NCBI GenBank assembly: GCA_019746975.1
Contig: JAIERK010000050.1
Coordinates: forward strand, 1-64,000
Length of the DNA: 64,000 nt
Source: Candidatus Obscuribacterales bacterium
GTDB lineage: Bacteria; Cyanobacteriota; Vampirovibrionia; Obscuribacterales; Obscuribacteraceae
Direction: 5' to 3'
The notes beneath the pieces are model-generated. The model made no database searches. It saw only the letters and a program-made list of their open reading frames with translations, and was not told the DNA's origin. The first letter of the stretch is position 1. The number at the start of each line of letters is the position of its first letter. This document shows, piece after piece, positions 27,113 to 34,504 of this stretch. A program made the translations under genes and the position numbers.

Positions 27113-28102
27113 TCAGCGCGCGAGGGCGGATTCGAGGAACTCGATTTGCCCTCTACCAGTCTGCGCCATGGTTTTCACGCCCAGAGGTACGACGCGGCAT
27201 GACTGTGTTTGGCCGAACGCCATCGAAAAGCAGGACGGAATTTTTAGATCTTGCACCTTCCTGTCAAAAAGCTCTTCGACAGAAAGCATACTGTAAGCAC
27301 CTCGGATTCCACAGTTATCGAACTGTCCGAAGAGTAGTGCTCCGACTTTTTTGAGCTCACCTGAGAGATCGAGGCTGACGAGAAGGCGATCTAAAACATC
27401 CGGACGCTCGTTCTTCTCTTCCAAAAGTAGGATGCGATTCTTAAAAACAGGTTGATACCTGGTTCCCATCAGAGAAAACAGGGCCGAGAGATTGCCTCCT
27501 AGGGTGAGACCCTCTACCGTCGCATTTACCGGTGCATAAACGAAGCCGCTAGGAAATGAGGCGACCGTCTCTACCGGCGGTATCACTTTGGTGGTTGTTA
27601 CGGCCCGCGCAATGTCGTCGAACACTGTTTGGGTGTTGACGTTATCGAGATTGTGACCGTGGAAACAGACAAGCCCAGTCATTTTGTGAATGGCAAGCAG
27701 AAGCGAGGTGTTCTCATCGCTGCCAAAAACAACTTTCGGATCTGCCTTGAGTCCATCGTAATCAATCAGATCGAGAATGCGCAGGGATCCGTATCCACCT
27801 GAAATACAAAAAATACCTCTCACCGAATGATTATTGATGAAGTCATTGAAATCCCAGGCGCGAGACTGATCGTTGCCGGCGAGATAGCCGTGAATGCCGA
27901 GCACGTTTTTTCCCGCGACCGGCGTAAAGCCCATGTTGGACAGTATCGACGAAGCACGGGCGACAGCAAGCGGTCCATCCGGTCTGCTTGCCGGAGCGAC
28001 TATTCCTACGCGGTCACCTTTCTTCAGCACAGTTGCCTTGAGCGGCGTCGCACCATATTCGGTGGTGCGTTTTTTCTTTGTTTTCTGCTTGAAATTAGTC
28101 AT
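27113..28102 (-). CDS. S66-family LD-carboxypeptidase-like protein, catalytic His missing
   Basis: Paralogue of the neighbouring S66 peptidase. The nucleophile Ser is present in FGSDENTS and the Glu in LLLEEKNE, the latter followed by DRLLVSLDLSG. The C-terminal GH motif that supplies the catalytic His is replaced: the segment reads AFGQTQSCRVVPLGV with Gln298 (codon CAA) at the His position. The enzyme may be inactive, or may use another base. The family cleaves L,D-peptide bonds of murein tetrapeptides (LdcA) or inactivates peptide-nucleotide toxins (MccF). It follows the intact paralogue by 50 bp on the same strand. Confidence 0.85.
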   Translation of the reverse strand: MTNFKQKTKKKRTTEYGATPLKATVLKKGDRVGIVAPASRPDGPLAVARASSILSNMGFTPVAGKNVLGIHGYLAGNDQSRAWDFNDFINNHSVRGIFCISGGYGSLRILDLIDYDGLKADPKVVFGSDENTSLLLAIHKMTGLVCFHGHNLDNVNTQTVFDDIARAVTTTKVIPPVETVASFPSGFVYAPVNATVEGLTLGGNLSALFSLMGTRYQPVFKNRILLLEEKNERPDVLDRLLVSLDLSGELKKVGALLFGQFDNCGIRGAYSMLSVEELFDRKVQDLKIPSCFSMAFGQTQSCRVVPLGVKTMAQTGRGQIEFLESALAR

Positions 28103-28152
28103 TTGTGCGAGCGTCTTTTGTTTCCACCACCGACAAACTTACAGAATGCCAA

Positions 28153-29127
28153 CTAAATTGTTGCGGGTTCTTCAATTTTCAATGTCACCGAACCTTTTAA
28201 AGTCGCCTTGAGCTCTGCCATCACCCCAAGTGGCAATGTGAATTTTTCACGACTATGTCCTAATCGCATCCCATAAACAACCGGTTTGCCAAAACCAGCA
28301 AATTTCTCTCTGAGCATTCGCTCGACGCTGAAATTCAAATTGATTCGACCGCGGCGGCTATCCCCAGGGCGAGAGCTTATGCATTCGCCGACAATCACGC
28401 CGGCGCATTCATCGAACTTTCCGGCAAGCTCTAATTGAGTTAGCATTCGGTCGATGTTGTGAGGTTCTTCGCCGACATCTTCGAGAAAAAATATTTTCCC
28501 TCTAGTGTCGATCTCCCAGGGTGTCCCCATCAGCTGCCGGATAAGTGAAAGACATCCACCGGTCAAAAGACCTCTGGCTTTGCCGGTAGAGATAACCAGC
28601 CGGTACGGCGGATACTCTGGATTCCAAGAGTCCTTGGAGGATGGGTCGACTATTGTACCCAGTGGTTTTGGCTGCATGAGAGCCTTCTCGAAGTTTCGAT
28701 AAGTGTACGGCGACTCGAAAAAGGAGAGCGCCGTCGGTCCGTGGAAGGTAACGATCTTCGATGCCTGATTGATCGGAATCAAGAGTCCTGTGATGTCGGA
28801 ATATCCGATTAGAATCTTGGGATGTCTCGCGAACAGATCAAAATCCAGGTTTTTTAACAACCTGACACTGCCATTGCCACCTCTAACCGCGATTAGCGCA
28901 TCGACCGCAGGATTTTGCCACATCTCGTGAAAGTCCTCGAGTCGATCTCGATCGCTGCCTGCCAGGTCGCCAAACTGGTCTGTGACGTGCTTTCCAACGA
29001 TCCACCGCAAGCCGAGTTTGCTCAACCATTGAAATGTAAACTCAAGATCACCCTCTTCGAATGGCGGCGACGAGGGAGCCACGATTGCAATCGTGGAGCC
29101 TTTCTTTAGACTTGGAGGACGCTTCAT
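28153..29127 (-). CDS. LD-carboxypeptidase (S66 family)
   Basis: Serine peptidase of family S66 (LdcA/MccF). All three expected catalytic residues are visible: Ser in LIGYSDITG, Glu in FFLEDVGEEPHNIDRM, and His291 in GMRLGHSREKFTLPLG. It would trim the terminal D-Ala from murein tetrapeptides during cell-wall recycling, in the cytoplasm (no signal peptide). ATG 29127 was chosen (MKRPPSLKKGSTIAIVAPSS is the usual family start); GTG 29145 is also in frame. It is the first gene of a two-gene tandem with a His-less paralogue. Confidence 0.92.
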   Translation of the reverse strand: MKRPPSLKKGSTIAIVAPSSPPFEEGDLEFTFQWLSKLGLRWIVGKHVTDQFGDLAGSDRDRLEDFHEMWQNPAVDALIAVRGGNGSVRLLKNLDFDLFARHPKILIGYSDITGLLIPINQASKIVTFHGPTALSFFESPYTYRNFEKALMQPKPLGTIVDPSSKDSWNPEYPPYRLVISTGKARGLLTGGCLSLIRQLMGTPWEIDTRGKIFFLEDVGEEPHNIDRMLTQLELAGKFDECAGVIVGECISSRPGDSRRGRINLNFSVERMLREKFAGFGKPVVYGMRLGHSREKFTLPLGVMAELKATLKGSVTLKIEEPATI

Positions 29128-29376
29128 CAAACAAGAACCATGCACTTTGCGTACCGGATTGAATTGGCAAGTTATCCGTTGCCAGTCTTTGGATCCTGAT
29201 TTAAGTCTTACGACTTTACAAAATCAGGCTGGTCGACAACCAAGAATTCCCCCCGAGAATGCCGACTGATAGCGTATACACGCTATCCGCAGGTCGACAA
29301 TTCTACCGCAATCCCTTCAGTGCTTAACAAGCGTGGATGAGCGATTCTCAATGTCTCTACAAATAAGCACTCCAGT

Positions 29377-29385
29377 TGATATAGT
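29377..29385 (+). promoter_or_regulatory. Extended -10 promoter of the acyl-CoA dehydrogenase gene
   Basis: TGaTATAGT matches an extended -10 element and predicts a transcription start near 29391, about 22 bases before the start codon. Confidence 0.5.
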
Positions 29386-29397
29386 TATTGCTACCTC

Positions 29398-29409
29398 ATG
29401 AGCGCTCAT
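29398..29409. promoter_or_regulatory. Perfect 12-bp palindrome, candidate operator
   Basis: ATGAGCGCTCAT lies just downstream of the predicted transcription start and five bases before the start codon of the acyl-CoA dehydrogenase gene. TetR-type regulators of fatty-acid genes bind palindromes of this size. No regulator gene is adjacent. Confidence 0.4.
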
Positions 29410-29413
29410 TTTT

Positions 29414-30622
29414 ATGTTGGAAACTAGGAACGTCCCCACCCACAACTCCGATCAGTCCTTGCGATATTCCCAAGAACAGCTAGCCTGGCTCAAGAAAGCG
29501 AAGTCCTTTGCAGACCGGATTTCGATAGAGGATGTCATAAAGGCGGATGTCGAAAACAGTTTCAGAAGAGACCTTTTCGAGCAGGCTTGCCAAGAAGGTC
29601 TTGGCTCCCTGCCTTTCCCGACAACGTATGGTGGGTCTGGTGGAGACTATGTCAGCTTTTGCCTGGTCAACGAAGAATTTGCCAGGCGTTGCGTGCCTAT
29701 AATGAGCTCGCTCGGCGTTCATGTCCTCTGCCAGGAGCCTGTGATGCGCTTCGGATCGGAGGAGCAGAAACAACGTTATCTTCTGCCTTCGGCTTCGGGT
29801 AAATTCCTCGCTGCATTCGGACTGACCGAGCCCAACGCGGGCTCTGACACGGCAGCCCTCGAGACGACGGCGAAACTCGAGCAAGACGCGTATATACTCA
29901 ACGGAACCAAAACCTTCATCACTAGTGGTGCCTCAGCTGATTTCTACATCGTCATGGCCAAGGTGGTGGGCGAGGCACACAAGCCCATTCAACCTCGCGC
30001 CGACAAAGGTACGATCGACACCATCACAGCATTCATCGTGGAAAGAGACTATCCGGGATTCAACATCGGACAGAAATTCGACATGCTCGGAATGCGCGGA
30101 TATTCTACCTGCGAGCTTGTTTTCTCGGACTGTCGTGTACCGATATCGAACACCCTCGGAGAGCCGGGAGAAGGGCGAAAGGTGGCGCTGTCCAGTCTCG
30201 CGAAAGGGCGTGTGACGATAGCGGCGCAGGCTACAGGGTGGGCGCAGGGTGCGCTCGATGCATTGACTACAGTGCTCAAAGAAGAGATCAGCAAAGGTGA
30301 GATCGACAACAATCTCAACGGCATGGCATCGATTCTCGGCGATATGATTATGCAGGTGGAGAGCGCTAGAGTTCTAACGTATCAGGCTGCCGCTGCCATC
30401 GACAGTGGTGACTCGGATGTCACTTTGGCATCGATGGCGAAAGCCACCGCCACCGATGCCGCAATGAAAGTATCTACCGATGCCATTTCACTGATTTCCA
30501 GCCAGGGTCTTCAACCCGAGCTCCTCATCGAAAGGATTTTCAGAGACGCTAAAGCCGGACAAATCTACGAGGGAACCAACCAGATTCAACGCATGTTGAT
30601 CGCCAGAACGCTTTTGAAGTGA
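29414..30622 (+). CDS. Acyl-CoA dehydrogenase
   Basis: FAD-dependent enzyme of fatty-acid or branched-chain acyl-CoA oxidation, 402 residues. Family signatures are AAFGLTEPNAGSDTAALET (substrate and FAD contacts) and the C-terminal QIYEGTNQIQRMLIARTLL, in which Glu386 is the catalytic base position used by short/medium-chain enzymes. The order N-terminal helical, beta middle, C-terminal helical domains is complete. No electron-transfer flavoprotein or other beta-oxidation gene is adjacent. ATG 29414 lacks an SD; the predicted transcript leader is only about 20 nt long. Confidence 0.93.
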   Translation: MLETRNVPTHNSDQSLRYSQEQLAWLKKAKSFADRISIEDVIKADVENSFRRDLFEQACQEGLGSLPFPTTYGGSGGDYVSFCLVNEEFARRCVPIMSSLGVHVLCQEPVMRFGSEEQKQRYLLPSASGKFLAAFGLTEPNAGSDTAALETTAKLEQDAYILNGTKTFITSGASADFYIVMAKVVGEAHKPIQPRADKGTIDTITAFIVERDYPGFNIGQKFDMLGMRGYSTCELVFSDCRVPISNTLGEPGEGRKVALSSLAKGRVTIAAQATGWAQGALDALTTVLKEEISKGEIDNNLNGMASILGDMIMQVESARVLTYQAAAAIDSGDSDVTLASMAKATATDAAMKVSTDAISLISSQGLQPELLIERIFRDAKAGQIYEGTNQIQRMLIARTLLK

Positions 30623-30676
30623 CGACTATGACGCGTCGGTTTTTGACTCACCACCGTTCAGCTCCAGTAATTTAAA

Positions 30677-31315
30677 ATGCATGCAGATACACAGAATAAA
30701 GAGAAAGTGATAGAGACCAGCATAAAACCGGCATATCCTCTCATCTCCAATCAACCGGAGCGGTTCGGCGCACTCTCGGAAGCGTTTCTTTATATCGAAG
30801 AGAAGAGATACGAAGAGGTTATCAACAAAATCAAGGGAATTTCTATCTTTGTGGGAATCCTGTTATTGATTCCGATTATCGGCAGAGTGACCTGGAGAGT
30901 GATGAACAACACGGTTTTTCCAGGCACCGTAGTTGATATCGTCAAAATTCTTCTCGTATACGCTGTCGTTGCGATTATTGGCGCGCTGATTGCGTATTGG
31001 AAGTATCGCGACAAGATAATGGAGATTCTCTTGCAACTTGAGGATCTGGCCTGGTTCGGCGACGATCTTGCCCGCTTCTATATGCCATATGTGAGAGGCG
31101 AATTGAAGGATTTCAACGAGCGCTTGACGAAGGCCAAGCAGGATCCGGATCTGCCTACCGGTATGGATCTGGCAAAGGAGCTCTGGCCCGTTGTTTCGCT
31201 CATAATTAAAAGAGATCCTAATCTATTGAAGTGGGGACAGGTCGGATTGAAGGCATTCAAGACTCTATCCGTTTTCTTCAAAGACAAAGACAAGAGCAAA
31301 AGCGAACCTACTTAA
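30677..31315 (+). CDS. Two-helix membrane protein, hypothetical
   Basis: 212 residues with two membrane helices (about 55-73 and 92-115) between a charged N-terminal segment and a soluble C-terminal half rich in Lys/Asp. No family recognised. Its stop TAA is directly followed by the ATG of the prenyl diphosphate synthase gene (TAAATG), so the two are one transcript and possibly translationally coupled. A link to isoprenoid or envelope lipid metabolism is inferred only from this arrangement. Confidence 0.7.
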   Translation: MHADTQNKEKVIETSIKPAYPLISNQPERFGALSEAFLYIEEKRYEEVINKIKGISIFVGILLLIPIIGRVTWRVMNNTVFPGTVVDIVKILLVYAVVAIIGALIAYWKYRDKIMEILLQLEDLAWFGDDLARFYMPYVRGELKDFNERLTKAKQDPDLPTGMDLAKELWPVVSLIIKRDPNLLKWGQVGLKAFKTLSVFFKDKDKSKSEPT

Positions 31316-32308
31316 ATGGCGTCAACCACAACATCGCAATCGGCATTCGACTTTAAAAGCTACATGGCAGATCGCCGCGAACTGGTCGATCACGACCTGG
31401 AAAAAAGACTGTCGTGCGAAGAGCCCTCCGTACTGTGGGAAAGCATGCGCTACTCTGCCTTGGCGTCAGGCAAAAGAATTCGCGCCCTGCTCGCCATAGC
31501 CGCTTACGAAACGGTCAGTCGCCTTAATAACAGATTCGATATCTCGCATTCCGCCCACGAGCTCTCGCTCTCTCTCAAGCCAGTCATGCCTCTTTCGTGC
31601 GCTATTGAAATGGTGCATGCCATGAGTCTGATCCACGATGATCTTCCATGTCTTGACAACGATGACATGCGAAGAGGGAAGCCGACGAATCATAAAGTCT
31701 ATGGTGAAGCGATGGCACTTCTGGCAGGTGATGCGCTTCTAATGAGAGCCTTCGAGGTGCTGCTCGGCAGTGGTGATATGGATGGTGATATCGAAAACAG
31801 CGCAATACTTCTTGACATCGCCTCTGGTTTAGCAACTGCTACAGGGGCTAATGGCATGGTTGGCGGTCAGGTTTTCGATCTTATTTATACCGGACTCGGA
31901 GCCGATAAGGGCACCATAGATGAGACCATTATAAGAAAGATTCACAAAGGAAAAACGGGCGCGTTGCTGCGCTTCTCTTTGTGGTCAGGCGCGAGATTGG
32001 CACGGGCTGAGACTTCTCAGCTAGAAGCGATGGAACGCTTCGGCGACATTATGGGATTAGGATTTCAAATCGCCGATGACTTGCTTGACGTCACCGGCAA
32101 TATCGAAACGTTGGGGAAAACGCCCGGAAAAGACCAGGCGGCCAATAAAGCAACGTGGGTCTCTGTTTTCGGGATCGACACCGCACGCGAGAATTTGTTG
32201 AAATTGGAATCAGAAGGAAAGTTGTTACTGGAAACCACCGGTTTGTCGCAACCAGACCAGCCTGCTCTCGAGTCGTTGCTTGAGATGGCAATCCACAGAA
32301 ATAAGTAA
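31316..32308 (+). CDS. Polyprenyl diphosphate synthase (farnesyl/geranylgeranyl type)
   Basis: Trans-prenyltransferase that extends DMAPP/GPP/FPP with IPP. The first Asp-rich motif is DDLPCLDNDDMRRG (Asp108, 109, 114), with the two-residue insertion typical of bacterial type II FPP synthases (IspA) and GGPP synthases; the second is DDLLD (254-258). The SGKRIRALLAIAAYE and GQVFDL blocks are also present. Product chain length cannot be settled by eye. It sits immediately after a membrane-protein gene and 12 bp before a DUF212 gene, an association also seen in cyanobacteria. Confidence 0.92.
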   Translation: MASTTTSQSAFDFKSYMADRRELVDHDLEKRLSCEEPSVLWESMRYSALASGKRIRALLAIAAYETVSRLNNRFDISHSAHELSLSLKPVMPLSCAIEMVHAMSLIHDDLPCLDNDDMRRGKPTNHKVYGEAMALLAGDALLMRAFEVLLGSGDMDGDIENSAILLDIASGLATATGANGMVGGQVFDLIYTGLGADKGTIDETIIRKIHKGKTGALLRFSLWSGARLARAETSQLEAMERFGDIMGLGFQIADDLLDVTGNIETLGKTPGKDQAANKATWVSVFGIDTARENLLKLESEGKLLLETTGLSQPDQPALESLLEMAIHRNK

Positions 32309-32319
32309 GGAAGGCACCG

Positions 32320-32862
32320 ATGGATTTTTTGCCAGTCAGCCAACTATGCCTCATTTGGGCTGACACTATTATTGATACTGGTGCCAACCTTTCTCCAGGG
32401 GCCAATCGCGGCTGGCAAGTCATTGCGGTCACGCTGTTGAGCAGCTTTCTGGCTCAAGCTCTGAAGATTGTTTGGAAACTGATCAAGACCGGTCATTTAG
32501 ATCTAAGAATGATGGCGAAGACGGGTGGAATGCCGTCCAGCCATAGCTGCTGCACCATGGGAATGGCAGTCTCGGTCGGACTTATCGAGGGATTTAACTC
32601 GGTCTCATTTGCGATTGCTTTATGTCTCGCCATGATCGTTATGTACGATGCCGCTGGCGTCAGGCGCACCGTAGGACTGCAGGCCAAGGTGCTCAACGAG
32701 ATGATGAGCGAACTCTTTTCGGAGCATCCGCATCTGTCTGGAGAGCGCATTAAAGAATTCCTAGGTCACACTCCAGTGGAGGTTTTGGTGGGCGCGGCGC
32801 TGGGCACCTTAATCGCCTGGGTATTCAATATCCTCACTGTGCAGCACTTTCTTCATGGCTAG
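32320..32862 (+). CDS. DUF212 (divergent PAP2 family) membrane protein
   Basis: An integral membrane protein of 180 residues with the family signature KTGGMPSSHSCCTMGMAVSVG, followed by FAIALCLAMIVMYDAAGVRRTVGLQAKVLN. This is the YuiD/DUF212 group, distantly related to PAP2 phosphatases (GGMPSSHS corresponds to the PAP2 SGH-containing motif). A lipid-diphosphate phosphatase role is plausible and fits its place 12 bp after a prenyl diphosphate synthase gene, but is unproven. SD AAGGAAGG lies upstream of ATG 32320. Confidence 0.9.
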   Translation: MDFLPVSQLCLIWADTIIDTGANLSPGANRGWQVIAVTLLSSFLAQALKIVWKLIKTGHLDLRMMAKTGGMPSSHSCCTMGMAVSVGLIEGFNSVSFAIALCLAMIVMYDAAGVRRTVGLQAKVLNEMMSELFSEHPHLSGERIKEFLGHTPVEVLVGAALGTLIAWVFNILTVQHFLHG

Positions 32863-33265
32863 CCCCTGTTGTCATGAGCCGGAAAGCCTCACAGTATTAC
32901 GATCACTTAATACATGACTACCGCTAAAATCTGTTGCTTTTGCTCTATAATCAAGGTCTTGGAAAGGGTTGCCAGGCATCATCCCGAGACTGACGAAATC
33001 AATTTGATGTCAAGGGAACGATATCGAGAGTAGTACTACTTGTATATCGATGGCAGTAATAGTCAGGAAAGTACTAGCACCCTTCCCCTTGGGCAATTGC
33101 TGCTCGCAATGTCAAAGGCTGTGCGTTGGAAGTGGTGGCATTAGCCACCAGGTTTCACATTTATGCTGTACCAGTCGGAATCCGTGTTTTCTTGAAAAGG
33201 AGGAAAGGCAGAGGAAAAACAATAAGCTCCCAAGAGTCTAAAGTAATAACGCTGCCGAAAACTAA
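32863..33265 (+). other. Long structured leader region before the tandem RHH-like gene
   Basis: Some 400 bases without a convincing ORF. A -10-like TATAAT at 32946-32951 would give a leader of about 310 nt. The leader contains a nested hairpin (CGATAT 33019-33024 with ATATCG 33044-33049, enclosing the palindrome AGTAGTACTACT at 33029-33040) and a 7-bp stem TGGTGGC-ATTA-GCCACCA near 33134-33151. No known riboswitch motif was recognised. Confidence 0.4.
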
Positions 33266-33865
33266 ATGAACACAACGGTCCAAACAAACACCACACCCAA
33301 AACAACTTCGCCCCGGCGGTCACGCTTCCCAGGGAAAGAGTCGGGCTCCGTCTCTTTCAACTTGACCGCACTTGGTCGACAGCTGCTCAAAGAACAAGCC
33401 TCAGCTGCTGGTGTTTCAAATGGGGACTACGTCGAAATGCTCATTCGCGAGCGCGCCGGCATGCCACCATTGAGACTGCCTGCCTCTCTGAAGCAGACTG
33501 GACCCAAGGGTGGTGCCAAATCTTACTTCTTCGGTAAGAATCGTGGCACCACAACCGCCGTGTGCGTAACTCCGATGGCCCACAGACTGCTCGACGAACA
33601 AGTCGCAGCATCTAGAATGAGCCGCGGCGATTACATCGAATACCTACTTCGCGAGAAGTCTGGAGTAATCGAGGAATCATTCAAGAACTTCAACTTGGCT
33701 ACATGGCAAGCTAATCAAGTGCCCCCAGCACAGGTTGCCCAGCCCGAAGTTCAAACTTCCTTTGCCCCCCCACAGCCACAGCCCCAGCCACAACCAGTTA
33801 CCGAATCGCATGGTTATACCCAACCAGCACCGGTCCCTGTACGTGATTGGAATTCCGGTTATTAA
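33266..33865 (+). CDS. Protein with two ribbon-helix-helix-like repeats
   Basis: Two copies of the same roughly 38-residue unit are visible: residues about 28-66 (VSFNLTALGRQLLKEQ...GVSNGDYVEMLIRERAG) and about 96-134 (AVCVTPMAHRLLDEQ...RMSRGDYIEYLLREKSG). Each reads as a short strand plus two helices with an S(N/R)GDY turn, like Arc/MetJ-type ribbon-helix-helix DNA-binding domains, which normally dimerise; here one chain could form the pair. The C-terminal 60 residues are Pro/Gln-rich and disordered. DNA binding is inference. It has a long leader and a strong terminator and seems to be transcribed alone. No toxin gene is adjacent. Confidence 0.7.
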   Translation: MNTTVQTNTTPKTTSPRRSRFPGKESGSVSFNLTALGRQLLKEQASAAGVSNGDYVEMLIRERAGMPPLRLPASLKQTGPKGGAKSYFFGKNRGTTTAVCVTPMAHRLLDEQVAASRMSRGDYIEYLLREKSGVIEESFKNFNLATWQANQVPPAQVAQPEVQTSFAPPQPQPQPQPVTESHGYTQPAPVPVRDWNSGY

Positions 33866-33910
33866 ACCGGTAGCGGGAGTAGCGGGAACCCTGAATTGAT
33901 CCTCCTTTTA

Positions 33911-33943
33911 GAGGCCTTCGAATCAAATCGGAGGCCTCTTTTG
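33911..33943 (+). terminator. Rho-independent terminator after the RHH-like gene
   Basis: AGAGGCCT and AGGCCTCT form a perfect 8-bp stem followed by TTT, 45 bases past the stop codon. Confidence 0.8.
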
Positions 33944-34021
33944 CATGGATAAGCTATCATCGTAAAAGTCGATCTTTCTTTCCAATGCCGACTTTTCCGT
34001 GACGATGACGAGCTCGACAAA

Positions 34022-34504
34022 ATGACTGCACCCAATAACTATGCAGGATTTCCCTGGCGAGTCGTGGCTTGCCTGGTCGATTTTCTGATCGTAATGACGG
34101 CGACCGGAATTATCAGCCTGATCGCTGGGTTCGAACTCTACCTGGTGAGCTCATTTCTGAAATTCGATCAGGACACCATGCGGTTGGCCATTCAAATCGT
34201 GAGCTGGTCAGTGGGCGCTCTCGTGCCTACTCTCTATTTTGCCGGTCTGGAGAGCTCACCATGGCAAGCCACGCTCGGTAAGCGCTTCTTCGGAATGAAA
34301 GTAACGACCGTCGAAGGTCGGCCGATTAGCTTTGCTCGCGCATTCATCCGTTTTCTTCTCAAATTCTTTTCCGGATTTCTTTTCGGATTAGCCTACCTGG
34401 TTTGTCTGTTTACCGAACGGAAACAAGCATTGCACGACATCCTGATCAACACCGTGGTGTTGAAAGAGGCAGATGATTCGGACGATCAATCCGAGTCTAT
34501 TTGA
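34022..34504 (+). CDS. RDD-family membrane protein
   Basis: A 160-residue protein with the RDD-family pattern: an Arg/Asp-containing first helix (FPWRVVACLVDFLIVMTATGII), a central LGKRFFGMKVTTVEGRPISFARAFIRFLLKF block, and three membrane helices. RDD proteins are of uncertain function; some are proposed transporters. Its last 8 bases overlap the 3' end of a convergent gene. Confidence 0.88.
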   Translation: MTAPNNYAGFPWRVVACLVDFLIVMTATGIISLIAGFELYLVSSFLKFDQDTMRLAIQIVSWSVGALVPTLYFAGLESSPWQATLGKRFFGMKVTTVEGRPISFARAFIRFLLKFFSGFLFGLAYLVCLFTERKQALHDILINTVVLKEADDSDDQSESI

